Part shown: positions 1-9,939 of the stretch, piece by piece
How positions within the stretch are numbered: position 1 is the first letter of the stretch
How the letters are laid out: the number at the start of each line of letters is the position of its first letter
DNA from: Calidifontibacillus erzurumensis
GTDB taxonomy: Bacteria > Bacillota > Bacilli > Bacillales > Bacillaceae_J
Length of the DNA stretch: 64,000 nucleotides
Reading direction: 5' to 3'
Assembly (NCBI RefSeq): GCF_013303125.1
Contig: NZ_JABTTE010000004.1
Span: 62,001 to 126,000 of the forward strand
Made by a program: the position numbers and the translations under genes
Notes under the pieces: generated by a model
The model's input: the letters and a program-made list of their open reading frames with translations, nothing else
The model's database searches: none
Told to the model about the DNA's origin: nothing

Positions 1-57
1 TTCAATTTTTTCAACTACTTTTTTTATTTCTAATCCAAAACGAAAATTCTCGTACAT
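1..57 (-). CDS. 5' end of a YnbB-like (methionine gamma-lyase/aluminium-resistance family) gene, cut by the window edge
   Basis: Only the first 19 codons are present (starting MYENFRFGLEIKK). An ATG at 57 follows a GGGAG ribosome site and lies 10 bp after the hflX stop, so it is probably co-transcribed with hflX. In B. subtilis the gene after hflX (ynbA) is ynbB, a pyridoxal-phosphate-dependent enzyme related to cystathionine lyases. The identification rests on gene order only; 19 residues are too few to show a domain. Confidence 0.55.
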   Translation of the reverse strand, partial: MYENFRFGLEIKKVVEKIE

Positions 58-67
58 ACTAATCTCC

Positions 68-1330
68 CTAATGAAGTTGATAATCTTTTATTTGTTGATG
101 TAAAGGTCCATTTGGCATTACGAATCCTTTACATTCATAAATTTCTCTTTGCTCATTAAATTGTTGATCAACTACGATCGTTTCCCCTTTAAGTTTAGCG
201 AGTAGCCGTCCTTCTGTTTTAGGAACAAAGATATGATAATATTCCATTTGTTCGATTATTTTCTCTTCGATTTTTTTTCGGAGGAAATTTATATCTTCCT
301 GATCAAGGGCACTTATAAATACCATATCATTCGTCGAAGGAACGAACGAAGTAAGTACTAAGTCTTTTTTATTGTAAACGGTTAATATCGGGATATTTTT
401 AATCCCAAGTTCCTCTAAAATTTTGTATACTGTTTTTTCATGGTTAAAATAATCTGGATTTGAACAATCTACTACGTGCAAAATTAAATCAGATTCACAC
501 ACTTCCTCGAGGGTAGAACGGAACGCAGCAATTAAAGTCGTCGGCAAATCTTCAATAAATCCAACCGTATCGGTTAAAAGGGTTGTTAATCCGCTTGGCA
601 GGATGAACTTTCTTGTCATCGGGTCTAACGTTGCAAACAATAAGTTCTCTTCAAACGCCGCTGCTTCCGTTAGTCTGTTAAAAATCGTTGATTTTCCAGC
701 ATTCGTATAACCGACCAGGGAAATTTGAAACGCTTGATTCTTCTTTCTCCTTTCCCGATAACGGATCCGATGTTCAGTAACCGCTTTTAGCTGCTTTTTA
801 ATTTCATCAATGCGGCGGCGAATATGGCGACGGTCGGTTTCCAGCTTTGTTTCACCCGGCCCTCTCGTTCCAATCCCTCCGCCTAGACGTGATAAGGCAA
901 GACCTTGGCCTGCAAGCCGTGGTAATAAATATTCGTATTGAGCAAGCTCTACTTGGAGCTTCCCTTCTTTTGACTTCGCACGGGCTGCAAAAATATCTAA
1001 AATTAGTTGTGTACGGTCAATGACCTTTGCTTCAAACGTTTCTGATAAATTCCGAAGTTGGGAGGGCGAAAGTTCATCATTAAAAATGATTACATCAATA
1101 TCTAATTCTTTTTCTAGTTGGGCAATTTCTTCAACCTTTCCTTTTCCGATATAGGTTGCAGGATGAATCTTCTCTCTTTTTTGCGATAAGCTCATCATTA
1201 CTTCACCGTGAGCTGTTTTTGTCAGAGAGGCCAACTCTTCCATTGAATATAAAAAACGTTCTTCATCCATGTGCGGCAATTGACAACCTACTAACAATGC
1301 CCTTTCTTTTCTTGCTTCATTTTCAATCAA
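68..1330 (-). CDS. hflX: GTPase HflX, ribosome-associated
   Basis: HflX binds the 50S subunit and rescues or splits stalled ribosomes. The 420-residue protein has the HflX N-terminal domain, the glycine-rich stretch [12 protein letters not shown] near residues 149-160, then a G domain with Walker A GYTNAGKS at 207-214, DTVGF at 254 and NKKD at 320. I start it at a TTG at 1330, which follows a GAGGGA ribosome site and gives the usual family length of 420. The frame stays open 36 codons further upstream, but that stretch is hydrophobic, A/T-rich and unlike HflX. It sits downstream of the spoVK terminator, so it should have its own promoter; I see no convincing one. Confidence 0.95.
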   Translation of the reverse strand: MIENEARKERALLVGCQLPHMDEERFLYSMEELASLTKTAHGEVMMSLSQKREKIHPATYIGKGKVEEIAQLEKELDIDVIIFNDELSPSQLRNLSETFEAKVIDRTQLILDIFAARAKSKEGKLQVELAQYEYLLPRLAGQGLALSRLGGGIGTRGPGETKLETDRRHIRRRIDEIKKQLKAVTEHRIRYRERRKKNQAFQISLVGYTNAGKSTIFNRLTEAAAFEENLLFATLDPMTRKFILPSGLTTLLTDTVGFIEDLPTTLIAAFRSTLEEVCESDLILHVVDCSNPDYFNHEKTVYKILEELGIKNIPILTVYNKKDLVLTSFVPSTNDMVFISALDQEDINFLRKKIEEKIIEQMEYYHIFVPKTEGRLLAKLKGETIVVDQQFNEQREIYECKGFVMPNGPLHQQIKDYQLH

Positions 1331-1411
1331 AATTTGTCCCTCGCTTTTATTACATTCTTTATCAATATTAACAAAGAAAATAAACATTTTCATCCTGTGA
1401 AAATATAAAAA

Positions 1412-1450
1412 ATTGAAAAGAAAAAGAAAGACTGACAAATTTGCCAGCCC
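1412..1450 (-). terminator. Rho-independent terminator after spoVK
   Basis: On the minus strand an inverted repeat built around CTGGCAAA/TTTGTCAG (about 10 bp with G-T pairs) starts 9 bases after the spoVK stop. It is followed by a T-rich run (TTTCTTTTTC). Confidence 0.7.
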
Positions 1451-1458
1451 TTTCTTTC

Positions 1459-2409
1459 TTAAAAATCACCAAAAGTTAAATCTTCACTTTTAATTGTTTC
1501 CAACTCTTTTTTATCATAGGTATCATTCACTAAAAGTCTTAACGCTTGGGCGCGTATAGCTTTTTCAATACAATTGCGAATGTAACGACCATTGCTAAAA
1601 ACATGAGGAGATCTATTGTATTTTACAGCTTGCAAGTGTTCTCTAAGCTTCCACTCAGCATCTTTTGATAAAACATATTGTCTTTCTTTTACCATTTTCC
1701 TTGCAATTTCCATCAATTGATCAACGGTATAATCCGGAAATTCAATAACTAAAGGAAATCGTGACCTAAGTCCAGGATTTAATGATAAAAATTGATCCAT
1801 CTCTTTAGCATAACCAGCTAATATTAAAATGAAGTCATTTTGTTTATCTTCCATATTTTTTACTAGCGTATCGATCGCTTCTTTTCCAAAATCTTTCTCT
1901 CCCCCACGTGCCAAAGAGTAAGCTTCATCAATAAATAATATGCCACCCATCGCTTTTTTAATTAATTCCCTTGTTTTTTGTGCTGTATGCCCGATGTATT
2001 CTCCGACAAGATCAGCCCGCTCTGCTTCGATTAAATGTCCTTTTGACAATGCATTCATTTCTTTTAACAATTTTCCGATAAGCCTTGCTACTGTCGTTTT
2101 CCCAGTACCCGGATTTCCTTTAAACAACATATGAAGCACTTGACCGCCCGGAAGTAAACCATGCTCTTCACGGACTTTGTTAATGTAAATCCATGCATAT
2201 ATTTCTTTTATTACTTTTTTCATTCCATCCATTCCAACAAGAGCATCCATTTCTTTTTCGATTTTCATCAGCGGCTCGTGTTTGGCATGGATGATTTCTT
2301 GCTGTTTATCAAGTGACTTTGATGCTTTTGTGACCTTCAATTTCATTTTTTCATTGTTTAAAACAATGTTAATCTGACCGTTTTTATTCAAAGTTAGTGG
2401 TTGCTCCAT
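1459..2409 (-). CDS. spoVK: Stage V sporulation protein K, AAA+ ATPase
   Basis: SpoVK is a mother-cell AAA+ ATPase needed for late spore maturation in B. subtilis. This 316-residue protein (family about 322) has a CbbX-like AAA core: Walker A GNPGTGKT at 98-105, Walker B GILFIDEA at 156-163, and an arginine-bearing sensor region around [10 protein letters not shown]. The ATG at 2409 follows GAGGTGA. It is flanked upstream by a sigma-K-like promoter and downstream by a terminator, so it appears to be its own transcription unit between hfq and hflX, as in B. subtilis. The molecular substrate of SpoVK is not established. Confidence 0.93.
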   Translation of the reverse strand: MEQPLTLNKNGQINIVLNNEKMKLKVTKASKSLDKQQEIIHAKHEPLMKIEKEMDALVGMDGMKKVIKEIYAWIYINKVREEHGLLPGGQVLHMLFKGNPGTGKTTVARLIGKLLKEMNALSKGHLIEAERADLVGEYIGHTAQKTRELIKKAMGGILFIDEAYSLARGGEKDFGKEAIDTLVKNMEDKQNDFILILAGYAKEMDQFLSLNPGLRSRFPLVIEFPDYTVDQLMEIARKMVKERQYVLSKDAEWKLREHLQAVKYNRSPHVFSNGRYIRNCIEKAIRAQALRLLVNDTYDKKELETIKSEDLTFGDF

Positions 2410-2433
2410 ATGAAGTCACCTCTCATTCATGTA

Positions 2434-2462
2434 TAGTATACGTACGAGGTGGGTAAATTGTG
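2434..2462 (-). promoter_or_regulatory. Sigma-K-like promoter of spoVK
   Basis: On the minus strand CACA, 16 bases, then CGTATACTA resembles the sigma-K consensus mACm-N16-CATAnnnTA with one mismatch. Transcription would start about 18 bases before the ATG. B. subtilis spoVK (spoVJ) is known to be read by sigma-E and sigma-K RNA polymerases. No clear sigma-E site was found. Confidence 0.5.
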
Positions 2463-2596
2463 ACAAATGCCTATAAAAAAGTGAAAATTTCCTTGATTGA
2501 AGAAATTTCTGTTTTCAAATACTTTTTCCATTATTTGCTTTATTTCATTTAATTTTAAGGGACAGGCCCCGGAGCGCTTTTTTAGTATTCCCCCAC

Positions 2597-2652
2597 ACAA
2601 AAAAGAGGGTAATCCAGAATGTCGATTTTCCGACAACTGAATCCCCTCTTTC
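2597..2652 (-). terminator. Strong bipartite terminator downstream of hfq
   Basis: Minus strand: lower stem AAAGAGGG/CCCTCTTT, an interrupted GATTCAG/CTGGAT helix, and an inner hairpin TGTCG/CGACA, followed by six T. It lies about 130 bases after the hfq stop. Between them is another hairpin (GAAAAGGG/CCCTTTTC, 2737-2771) without a T run. Confidence 0.85.
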
Positions 2653-2666
2653 ATCTTTTAGACCAA
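2598..2666 (-). ncRNA. Candidate short RNA between hfq and spoVK
   Basis: A promoter-like pair (2672-2701) points at the terminator at 2597-2652. A transcript between them would be only about 65-70 nt, almost all of it the bipartite hairpin. This is inference from spacing. It could equally be the 3' end of the miaA-hfq message. No RNA family is recognised. Confidence 0.2.
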
Positions 2667-2671
2667 AATGA

Positions 2672-2701
2672 AATATATTTGAATATTCCCATACATGTAA
2701 A
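2672..2701 (-). promoter_or_regulatory. Possible sigma-A promoter inside the hfq-spoVK gap
   Basis: Minus strand: TTTACA (5 of 6), 18 bases, TATATT (5 of 6). No gene start follows before the terminator 20 bases further on. The region is A/T-rich, so a chance match is possible. Confidence 0.3.
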
Positions 2702-2780
2702 CGGTTAAAATTGGATGTTTATCAATTTTTTATATTGAAAAGGGTATCAATGATTCAGACAACCCCTTTTCTAAACTTCC

Positions 2781-3017
2781 TTATTGTTGATTGCCTTCCA
2801 AGTCAATTTGAACAGCTTTTTGCGGTGAAAAAGTGGAAATTGCATGTTTATAAATCATTTGTTGTTTCCCATCCGTATCTAATAAAACTGTAAAATTATC
2901 AAATGCTTTCACAGTACCTCTTAACTGGAAACCATTTAATAAAAATACAGTTACATTAATATTTTCTTTACGGAGCTGGTTTAAAAATTGATCTTGGATA
3001 TTTATGGATTGTTTCAT
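2781..3017 (-). CDS. hfq: RNA chaperone Hfq
   Basis: Hfq forms a hexameric Sm-like ring that binds A/U-rich RNA. The 78-residue protein shows the Sm1 region ([19 protein letters not shown], residues 28-46) and the Sm2 signature YKHAIST near residue 56. Length fits the family (73 in B. subtilis). The ATG at 3017 follows GAGGAGG. It lies 33 bp after miaA, with no terminator between them, so the two are probably one transcript, the same pairing as in most bacteria. In Bacillus the physiological role of Hfq is mild compared with enterics. Confidence 0.96.
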   Translation of the reverse strand: MKQSINIQDQFLNQLRKENINVTVFLLNGFQLRGTVKAFDNFTVLLDTDGKQQMIYKHAISTFSPQKAVQIDLEGNQQ

Positions 3018-3050
3018 CGAACAGTCCTCCTCTTCTATTCCTTATATAAT

Positions 3051-4007
3051 CTATTTCGCTTTAAGGTGAAGCTTTCCTGCAATTAAATTTAAAATTTCTT
3101 GAATCTTTTCTGCAAATATGGTTTCATTTTGAACAGCTAAAGACATATCAACCCAATTTACATCCATTTTATTACGGAACCATGTTAATTGTCTCTTTGC
3201 ATATCTTCTTGAATTACGTTTTAAAAGTTCAATTGCTTCCTCTTTTGATACTTTTCCTTCAAAATAATCATATAGCTCTTTATAACCAATCGCTTGAACC
3301 GATTGGCAGTCTCTGATACCTGCCTCGTATAATGCTCGGACTTCCTCAATTAAACCTTGTTGCACCATTTGGTCTACTCTTTTATTAATGCGGTCGTAGA
3401 GAAGATCTCTTTCCATTGTCAGCCCAATAATAAGATCATCATAAGGGGCTTCTTGTTCCTGTTTTTTTAAGTACTCGGTCATTGTTAAACCAGTTTCATG
3501 ATAAATTTCCAACGCCCTGATTACTCGCCTCACATTATTGGGGTGAATACGCTTAATGCTTTCCGGGTCAATCGTTAAAAGTTCGTTATAAACTTTTTCA
3601 ATTCCTTCCTCTTCAATCCTTTTTTCAAGAAATACCCGGTATTCCTGGTTAGATGCAGCTTTCGAAAAATGATACCCGGAAAGAACTGCTTGGATATATA
3701 ATCCTGTTCCTCCAACTATGATTGGAACTTTCCCTCGATTGGTAATTTCTTCAATACAATGAGTGGCAAGTTCTTTAAATTCCGCTGCTGAAAATTCTTC
3801 CCATGGATCTTTAATATCAATGAGATGGTGGGGAATTCCTTGCATTTCATCTTCTGTCACTTTTGCAGTTCCGATATTCATCCCCCGATAAATTTGCATG
3901 GAATCTCCACTGATGATTTCCCCGTCAAGCGCAAGAGCTATTTCTATACTTGCTTTTGTTTTTCCAACCGCAGTTGGTCCAATAATAGCAATCACTTTTT
4001 TTTTCAT
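3051..4007 (-). CDS. miaA: tRNA dimethylallyltransferase MiaA
   Basis: MiaA adds a dimethylallyl group to N6 of A37 in tRNAs reading codons that start with U; MiaB, also in this window, then methylthiolates the same base. The 318-residue protein begins MKKKVIAIIGPTAVGKT, with the P-loop at 10-17 and the DSMQIYRGMNIGTAK substrate loop near residue 35. The ATG at 4007 follows AAGGTGA. It lies 91 bp after mutL. An inverted repeat CATGAAT/ATTCATG in that gap has no T run and is probably not a terminator, so mutS-mutL-miaA-hfq may be read together. Confidence 0.95.
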   Translation of the reverse strand: MKKKVIAIIGPTAVGKTKASIEIALALDGEIISGDSMQIYRGMNIGTAKVTEDEMQGIPHHLIDIKDPWEEFSAAEFKELATHCIEEITNRGKVPIIVGGTGLYIQAVLSGYHFSKAASNQEYRVFLEKRIEEEGIEKVYNELLTIDPESIKRIHPNNVRRVIRALEIYHETGLTMTEYLKKQEQEAPYDDLIIGLTMERDLLYDRINKRVDQMVQQGLIEEVRALYEAGIRDCQSVQAIGYKELYDYFEGKVSKEEAIELLKRNSRRYAKRQLTWFRNKMDVNWVDMSLAVQNETIFAEKIQEILNLIAGKLHLKAK

Positions 4008-4098
4008 TTTTTTGTCACCTTAAAAGTACCTCTCCATCCATAATAAACAATTCTAGTCATGAATACAAACTTTCATTCATGTTTATAATGAGAAAATT

Positions 4099-5994
4099 TT
4101 ACATGACACGTTTAAACATTTTCTCGAGTTCATACGTCGAAAAATAAATAATAATTGGACGACCATGTGGACAAGTAAAAGGATCGGTAGATTTTCGCAA
4201 AGTTTCAAGCAGGGCAAAAATTTCATCGTTGCGCAAGTGGCGGTTTGCTTTAATCGAACCTTTGCAAGACATCATAATTGCTGCTTCTTCCCGAAGTTCT
4301 TGGATGCTAATTTTTTTCTTCGTAAGCACCTCTTGAATAATTTCTTCAATGGTTTCTTTTTCATATCCTTTTGGGAACCATTGTGGATGTGACCGGACAA
4401 TAAAAGTTCCTCCGCCAAATGGCTCAAGGAAAACTCCAACCCCTTTTAATTTGTCTAAGTTTTCCTCAATAATAAGTGCTTCATTTTTTGTATACTCTAG
4501 GGTAATTGGGAACAACAAATCCTGAAGTTCCCTCGGCACTTGTCCAACTTTTTCTCTAAAATATTCATATTTCACTCGTTCTTGTGCTGCGTGTTGATCA
4601 ATAATATACAAGCCTTTTTCATTTTGTGCCAAAATATACGTTCCGTGCAATTGACCGATTGGGTAAAGAGGTGGAATTCGATCGTAATTCTTTTGAATAT
4701 CAGCCACTATATGATTATTCCCGATATCGCTCTTCGGTTCAGTTAAATTTGTTTCCCCATCGACAATTGTAGTATCTATATTGATAACTTCATCTTCGAT
4801 AAAATTTTCTGATTGACAAGTATTTACATTAATAACAGATTCATTTTCTTCGTCTATTTGTGGTTCATTTATATCTTCAATCTGTAATTCGTTATCTATT
4901 TGTCCATACGGCTTTTTTTCCTCTATAATTTTATGTTCAAATTGGAAAGCTTGCTGTTCAGAAGCCGGTTTCGTTTCTTTCCTACCTTTAGCAACTTCTG
5001 GGATTAACGTTTGTTTCCTGAATGCACTCTGAATCCCTTCTTTGATCAAGTCATAAAGCTCGTTTTCTTTGCTTAAACGAACCTCTAGTTTTGATGGATG
5101 AACATTGACATCTACTAATAACGCATCCATTTCAATTTGTAATATCGCAATCGGGTAACGACCAATCGGCAAGAGGGTATGGTAGCCTTCTTGAATTGCT
5201 TTTGATAACGTATAATTCTTTATAAACCTACCGTTGATAATTGTTGAAATATAATTCCGTGAAGCCCTAGTCACTTCAGGTTTTGCGATATACCCTCTAA
5301 TGATAAAGTCGATGTTTTCAAGCTTTAAAGGAATCATTTGCTTAGCTATGTTCATCCCGTAAATGGATGCAATGACTTGCAGTAAGTCGCCATTGCCGCT
5401 TGTAAATAATATTCGGTTGCCATTATGCGTTAATAAAAGTGATATTTCTGGATGAGCCAAAGCAATCCGGTTGATATAATCGGTAATATTACTTAGTTCT
5501 GTATGAACCGTCTTCATATATTTTAGCCTTGCAGGGGTATTGAAAAATAAATTTCGTACAATGATTTCCGTTCCTTTACGGCTTGATGTACTTTTCTGAC
5601 TTTCAAGAGTACCCCCTTTTAATTTAAGGTATGTACCTGGACCTTCCCCTGTTGATGTTTTCATTTCCAACTCTGAAACGGAAGCAATACTTGGTAGTGC
5701 TTCGCCTCGAAAGCCAAGAGTTTTTATTCTAAACAAGTCTTTTTCGTCTTTTATTTTACTTGTCGCATGTCGTTCAAAAGCGAGAAGACAGTCATCCGGC
5801 TCAATTCCATCACCATTATCAACGATACGAATTTCCTCTAAACCACCTTCTCTTACATGAACTTCAATTCTTGTGGCGTTGGCGTCAATTGCATTTTCAA
5901 CCAATTCTTTTACAACAGAAGCCGGGCGTTCGACAACTTCCCCGGCTGCAATTTTATTGGAAAGATGATAATCCAACTGCTTGATTTTTCCCAC
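4099..5994 (-). CDS. mutL: DNA mismatch repair protein MutL (endonuclease type)
   Basis: MutL couples mismatch recognition by MutS to strand removal. The 631-residue protein has an N-terminal GHKL ATPase (ENAIDANAT near 33, [15 protein letters not shown] near 95) and a C-terminal domain with the endonuclease motif [12 protein letters not shown] at 466-477, plus SCKGSIKAN and CPHGRP. This is the nicking form of MutL, as expected in bacteria without MutH. The linker (about 340-440) is acidic and poorly conserved, as usual. Translation starts at GTG (5994) after AGGTGA, 13 bp after mutS, so the two are translated from one message. Confidence 0.96.
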   Translation of the reverse strand: MGKIKQLDYHLSNKIAAGEVVERPASVVKELVENAIDANATRIEVHVREGGLEEIRIVDNGDGIEPDDCLLAFERHATSKIKDEKDLFRIKTLGFRGEALPSIASVSELEMKTSTGEGPGTYLKLKGGTLESQKSTSSRKGTEIIVRNLFFNTPARLKYMKTVHTELSNITDYINRIALAHPEISLLLTHNGNRILFTSGNGDLLQVIASIYGMNIAKQMIPLKLENIDFIIRGYIAKPEVTRASRNYISTIINGRFIKNYTLSKAIQEGYHTLLPIGRYPIAILQIEMDALLVDVNVHPSKLEVRLSKENELYDLIKEGIQSAFRKQTLIPEVAKGRKETKPASEQQAFQFEHKIIEEKKPYGQIDNELQIEDINEPQIDEENESVINVNTCQSENFIEDEVINIDTTIVDGETNLTEPKSDIGNNHIVADIQKNYDRIPPLYPIGQLHGTYILAQNEKGLYIIDQHAAQERVKYEYFREKVGQVPRELQDLLFPITLEYTKNEALIIEENLDKLKGVGVFLEPFGGGTFIVRSHPQWFPKGYEKETIEEIIQEVLTKKKISIQELREEAAIMMSCKGSIKANRHLRNDEIFALLETLRKSTDPFTCPHGRPIIIYFSTYELEKMFKRVM

Positions 5995-6007
5995 AATATC
6001 ACCTGCA

Positions 6008-8614
6008 TTACACTTTTGATTTTAATCGTTTTTGTAGTTTATAAAGCACATTCATAGCATCGAGCGGCGTCATTTCAAGTAAATCTAGTGACTGTAATTT
6101 TTTCAATACCTCTTCAGCATTTTTGGTGACTTGGGTGGTTTTTGAATTTTGCTCCTTCGGCTCAGTTTCGATATTAAAAAATGATAATTGAGCATTTTCT
6201 TCATAAACTGTTGTATGAATATTTTTATTTTCTGTTTGATTGTTTTCCAACTTGTCCAAAATTTCTTTAGCACGTTTGATTAGCGTCTCAGGCAATTCTG
6301 CCAATTCAGCTACATGAATACCATAACTTTTATCTGCAGGTCCTTCTTTCACTTTATGAAGAAAAACTACTTTACCTTTTTCCTCCATAGCGCTAACATG
6401 AACATTTACTACCCTTGCCAAGGAATGTTCAAGTTGGACTAACTCATGGTAATGGGTAGAGAATAATGTTTTCGCTCCTATTTCATCATGAATGTACTCA
6501 ATAATCGCTTGTGCTAAAGCCATTCCATCATAAGTGGATGTTCCTCTGCCGATTTCATCCAGCAAAATTAGACTATTTTGAGTTGCTTTTGTTAATGCAT
6601 TTTTCGCTTCGAGCATTTCTACCATAAACGTGCTTTGCCCTGATACTAAATCATCAGCTGCACCGATTCTTGTAAAAATTTGGTCAAAAATAGGCAGGAC
6701 TGCTTTCTCTGCAGGAACAAAACAACCAATTTGCGCCATAATTGCTATTAATGCAATTTGTCGCATATACGTACTTTTCCCAGACATATTTGGCCCAGTA
6801 ATTAAAAGGATTTCCCTCTCGCTGTTAAGGTGGCAGTCATTTGCAACGAATACATTGGATTGAAGCACTTTTTCAACAACTGGATGACGGCCTTCCTTAA
6901 TGATCATGGACCGGTCTTCTGAAAATTCCGGTTTAGTATAATGATATTCTTCACTTATTTCTGCAAAACTTTGTAAACAATCAATTTCACTAATAAACTT
7001 TGCTAAATGTTGCAGCTGTGGAATATACTGTTTTACTTCTTCTCTAATATTTACAAACAAATCATATTCCAAATCGACCATTTTTTCTTCTGCTTCCAAA
7101 ATAAGTGCTTCTTTTTCTTTAAGTTCAGGTGTTATATATCGTTCAGCATTAGCCAGTGTTTGCTTTCGCTCATATCGGCCTTCTGGCAATAAATGAATAT
7201 TCGACTTTGTTACTTCAATATAATAGCCAAAAACTCGATTGTAACCGATTTTTAACGATTTGATGCCAGTTATCTCTTTTTCCCTCATTTCCAATTGGGC
7301 AATCCATTGTTTTCCATTCAATACAGCATCACGATACGCATCAAGTTTTTCATTGTATCCATCTTTAATGATTCCCCCATCTTTGATGGAAAGCGGAGGA
7401 TTTTCTTGAATACTAGCATCAATTAAATGAAAAAGTGATTCACAGCGGTCAATATCACGCACAAGTTGATTCGCGTATTCATTTCCCAGCTGTTCGACTA
7501 ATCCAAGAATGATTGGCACCTGTTCAAGCGATCTTTTTAATTGAATTAAATCACGGGCATTGACATTCCCAAAAGCGACCCTACCAGAAAGACGTTCTAA
7601 ATCATAAACGAGCTTTAATGCTTCCCGTAATTCTTTTCGAATCATAAAATTATTTAGAAATTGTTCTACGAGATTTAAGCGATTTTCAATTTCTGTTTTT
7701 GAAAGAAGCGGACGTTCAATCCATTGTTTTAAACGCCGTGCTCCCATTGCTGTCACTGTAGAATCTAAAAGCCATAAAAACGATCCTTTTCTCCCTTTTG
7801 CGCGAATCGTTTCAACAAGTTCTAAATTTCGTTTTGAATGGATATCGAGTTTCATATATTGATTCGTTTCATAATATTGGACTGGTTGTAAATGTTCAAG
7901 GGATCGTTTTTGCGTTTTTATCAAATATTGTAATAATCGGCCCAACGTTTCTTTGAGCTTTGTTTGTTCTAATCCTTTACTAGTTTCAGCTAGAGACTCA
8001 GGAATTGCTGAATCATCTTCAATAGAAACGGTAATATTCATCCGCTGCTTGAACTCTCGTAATTTTTCTTCCGAAAATGTAGAAGATACTACAACTTCTT
8101 TTGCCCCAACAGAATAGATTTCTCCCACTGCATCTAGCCAATCGCCAACAATCATCGTAATATTGCCTTCACCAGTTGTTAAGTCAATATAGGCAAACCC
8201 ATAAGAACCATCTTGAAAATCATTAATGCTAGCAATATAATTATTTGCTTTTTCATCGATGACTTTGCCTTGCATGACCGTTCCAGGGGTAATTAACTGA
8301 ACAACTTCTCGACGAACAACACCTTTGGCAGCTTTTGGATCTTCTACTTGTTCACATATAGCAACTTTATAGCCTTTTTCAATCAATTGATTTATATAAC
8401 TTTCAGCAGAATGATAGGGAACCCCGCACATTGGAATTCGTTCCTCAGTTCCCCCATCACGGCCTGTAAGGGTAATCTCTAATTCTTGCGAAGCTTTAAT
8501 TGCGTCTTCAAAAAACATTTCATAAAAGTCGCCTAATCGAAAAAATAAAAAGGCATCTTTATATTGTGCCTTTACAGATAAGTATTGCTGTATCATTGGC
8601 GTGTATTTTGCCAT
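6008..8614 (-). CDS. mutS: DNA mismatch repair protein MutS
   Basis: MutS scans DNA and clamps on mismatches. This 868-residue protein has the mismatch-wedge motif with F30 and E32 ([11 protein letters not shown]), the connector and lever domains, and a C-terminal ABC ATPase with Walker [10 protein letters not shown] and Walker B region [15 protein letters not shown]. Length fits the MutS1 family. The ATG at 8614 follows GGAGG. The gene directly follows the cotE terminator; a TATACT at about 8667 on the minus strand could be a -10 box but lacks a good -35. Confidence 0.97.
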   Translation of the reverse strand: MAKYTPMIQQYLSVKAQYKDAFLFFRLGDFYEMFFEDAIKASQELEITLTGRDGGTEERIPMCGVPYHSAESYINQLIEKGYKVAICEQVEDPKAAKGVVRREVVQLITPGTVMQGKVIDEKANNYIASINDFQDGSYGFAYIDLTTGEGNITMIVGDWLDAVGEIYSVGAKEVVVSSTFSEEKLREFKQRMNITVSIEDDSAIPESLAETSKGLEQTKLKETLGRLLQYLIKTQKRSLEHLQPVQYYETNQYMKLDIHSKRNLELVETIRAKGRKGSFLWLLDSTVTAMGARRLKQWIERPLLSKTEIENRLNLVEQFLNNFMIRKELREALKLVYDLERLSGRVAFGNVNARDLIQLKRSLEQVPIILGLVEQLGNEYANQLVRDIDRCESLFHLIDASIQENPPLSIKDGGIIKDGYNEKLDAYRDAVLNGKQWIAQLEMREKEITGIKSLKIGYNRVFGYYIEVTKSNIHLLPEGRYERKQTLANAERYITPELKEKEALILEAEEKMVDLEYDLFVNIREEVKQYIPQLQHLAKFISEIDCLQSFAEISEEYHYTKPEFSEDRSMIIKEGRHPVVEKVLQSNVFVANDCHLNSEREILLITGPNMSGKSTYMRQIALIAIMAQIGCFVPAEKAVLPIFDQIFTRIGAADDLVSGQSTFMVEMLEAKNALTKATQNSLILLDEIGRGTSTYDGMALAQAIIEYIHDEIGAKTLFSTHYHELVQLEHSLARVVNVHVSAMEEKGKVVFLHKVKEGPADKSYGIHVAELAELPETLIKRAKEILDKLENNQTENKNIHTTVYEENAQLSFFNIETEPKEQNSKTTQVTKNAEEVLKKLQSLDLLEMTPLDAMNVLYKLQKRLKSKV

Positions 8615-8673
8615 GTTTACAAATCCTCCAATTAAAATCCTTTTCCCATTCTTACTAGTATAAAGTATACCAT

Positions 8674-8704
8674 AAAAAAACTAGGAAGGAGTATCTTCCT
8701 AGTT
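8674..8704 (-). terminator. Terminator of cotE
   Basis: Minus strand: perfect stem AACTAGGAAG/CTTCCTAGTT region (about 9-10 bp) followed by seven T, starting directly after the cotE stop codon. Confidence 0.88.
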
Positions 8705-8705
8705 A

Positions 8706-9269
8706 CTATTCTTCTTCTCCAGCTACTAAAAAGTCTGGATTTAAATCTTCAAATTCATCGTCGCTAAGGTCTTCATCACAAATATCTTCTTCACAAACTC
8801 CAGGATATACCTTCACACAAACTTTTGTTTCACCAATGACTTCTGCAATAAACTCCCGCTCAACTTGAACGACTATTTTATTGCCATTTGGTGAAATTGA
8901 ACATTCTAAACAATTTGGTTGCTGGAGCACCCTAGCAATAACTTCTAGATCATCGCTAATGCACTTTTCATCTCTCGAAGATAGGCGTACGACATCTTTA
9001 TAGTGTACTGTTTCAGTGACTACTTCTGTTTTTGTGTTTTCACTGAATGAGTACCATACGTTAATATCATAACAACCTTCGATTTCAACGTGTTCTCCAG
9101 ACTTTTTAGCATCATATTCATGGTTAATGATCCAACATCCTAGAATGCTAGTCGGTCTGTGAGAAGGTGTAATTGTATGTGTGCATTGCGTAAATTTACG
9201 ACCTTTGCCGCAAACGGCTTTCGTAATAATTTCTCTAAATCTAAAATCATGCTCTCCTCTAGTTGACAT
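8706..9269 (-). CDS. cotE: Outer spore coat morphogenetic protein CotE
   Basis: CotE assembles on the forespore surface and directs deposition of the outer coat. The protein is closely recognisable ([48 protein letters not shown]) and ends in the acidic tail typical of CotE ([18 protein letters not shown]). I start it at the ATG at 9269 (187 residues; B. subtilis 181) after GAGGAGG. The ATG at 9302 would lie upstream of, or at, the predicted transcription start of the sigma-K-like promoter. It has more cysteines than B. subtilis CotE. Own transcription unit, with terminators on both sides. Confidence 0.94.
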   Translation of the reverse strand: MSTRGEHDFRFREIITKAVCGKGRKFTQCTHTITPSHRPTSILGCWIINHEYDAKKSGEHVEIEGCYDINVWYSFSENTKTEVVTETVHYKDVVRLSSRDEKCISDDLEVIARVLQQPNCLECSISPNGNKIVVQVEREFIAEVIGETKVCVKVYPGVCEEDICDEDLSDDEFEDLNPDFLVAGEEE

Positions 9270-9304
9270 ATTGAGCACTACCTCCTCAATCTTATGTTCC
9301 ATTT

Positions 9305-9333
9305 CATCCTATGCAGGGCGAAAGACCAGTGTG
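9305..9333 (-). promoter_or_regulatory. Sigma-K-like promoter of cotE (P2-type)
   Basis: Minus strand: CACA, 16 bases, CATAGGATG, one mismatch to CATAnnnTA. B. subtilis cotE has a sigma-E promoter and a later sigma-K promoter. The layout is the same as before spoVK and dpaA in this window. Confidence 0.5.
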
Positions 9334-9373
9334 CAAAAAAATTCAGTTCTCAATTTTCTTTAAACCTTAGTTT

Positions 9374-9402
9374 ATTTTATGCACGGAACATAAGATATGT
9401 GC
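9374..9402 (-). promoter_or_regulatory. Possible sigma-E promoter of cotE (P1-type)
   Basis: Minus strand: CATAAAAT matches the sigma-E -10 CATACAnT at all but one fixed position. GCACATATC, 12-14 bases upstream, is a weak -35 match with spacing about 2 bases short. Confidence 0.3.
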
Positions 9403-9423
9403 CCAATCAAATAAATTTTACTG

Positions 9424-9451
9424 AAAAAGAGGCTGACAAATCGTCAACCTC
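9424..9451 (-). terminator. Terminator of miaB-ymcA
   Basis: Minus strand: stem GAGGTTGAC/GTCAGCCTC (9 bp, one G-T) followed by TTTTTC, about 20 bases after the ymcA stop. Confidence 0.88.
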
Positions 9452-9471
9452 TATTTCAATAAATTTCCATT

Positions 9472-9939
9472 TTATTTTTTCTTAAATTCTTCTGGGATTA
9501 GATGGTCATGTTCACAGCCGCCTTCTTGATGACAGCCTGGTTGAGAGCCTGTTTTTCCTTGCAGTAAATCGCCGCCAGTCGATAAAATAATTTCATTTGT
9601 AACCGTTTGGGAAATCGTACTAGAAACAAGTTGCAGCAGGTCATTGACAACGACTTGTGAACGTTTAAATTCTGCCACTACCGGTATTTCGTCTAATTCT
9701 GCCATTAGGGCATCTATTTTTTCTTCTACTTTTTTCAATGCTTCCGGTTTATTATAATGTTTAAAATTGACAGCCTGCTTTTGATAGCTTTTTATATCAT
9801 CCATTAGCTTTCGTACTTTTTCATTTTTATTAATTGCTTCCTCAGCTCTTTTAAAAAATTCGACTTCTTCAGTTTCTGCAATTAACTTTGCTAATTCTTC
9901 CGCCTTTGCCACCACTTGTGATTTTGTATATTTAGCCAT
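9472..9939 (-). CDS. ymcA: RicA (YmcA), RNA-maturation/development regulator
   Basis: RicA works with RicF (YlbF) and RicT (YaaT) in a complex that stimulates RNase Y cleavage of certain messages and promotes competence, biofilm formation and sporulation. The 155-residue protein matches YmcA throughout (SETEEVxFFKRAE-type start, [21 protein letters not shown]) and has a cysteine/histidine-rich tail ([11 protein letters not shown]). Tail cysteines ligate an iron-sulfur cluster in the B. subtilis complex. Only two cysteines are in this tail, fewer than I recall for B. subtilis. It overlaps the end of miaB by 8 bp, so translation is coupled. RNase Y itself (rny) is also in the window. Confidence 0.9.
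   Translation of the reverse strand: MAKYTKSQVVAKAEELAKLIAETEEVEFFKRAEEAINKNEKVRKLMDDIKSYQKQAVNFKHYNKPEALKKVEEKIDALMAELDEIPVVAEFKRSQVVVNDLLQLVSSTISQTVTNEIILSTGGDLLQGKTGSQPGCHQEGGCEHDHLIPEEFKKK

Noticed and set aside
2562-2578. Third end of the GGGGCTGTC repeat family (GGGGCCTGTCCCTTAA on the minus strand)
   Set aside because: Only one end is present, with two extra bases, and no partner end nearby; chance or a remnant cannot be told apart.
2427-2654. Minus-strand frame of 75 codons between hfq and spoVK
   Set aside because: It runs through the hfq terminator and the spoVK promoter, has no ribosome site and no recognisable domain.
4040-4090. CATGAAT/ATTCATG inverted repeat as a terminator between mutL and miaA
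   Set aside because: No T run on the transcribed strand and only 7 bp of stem.
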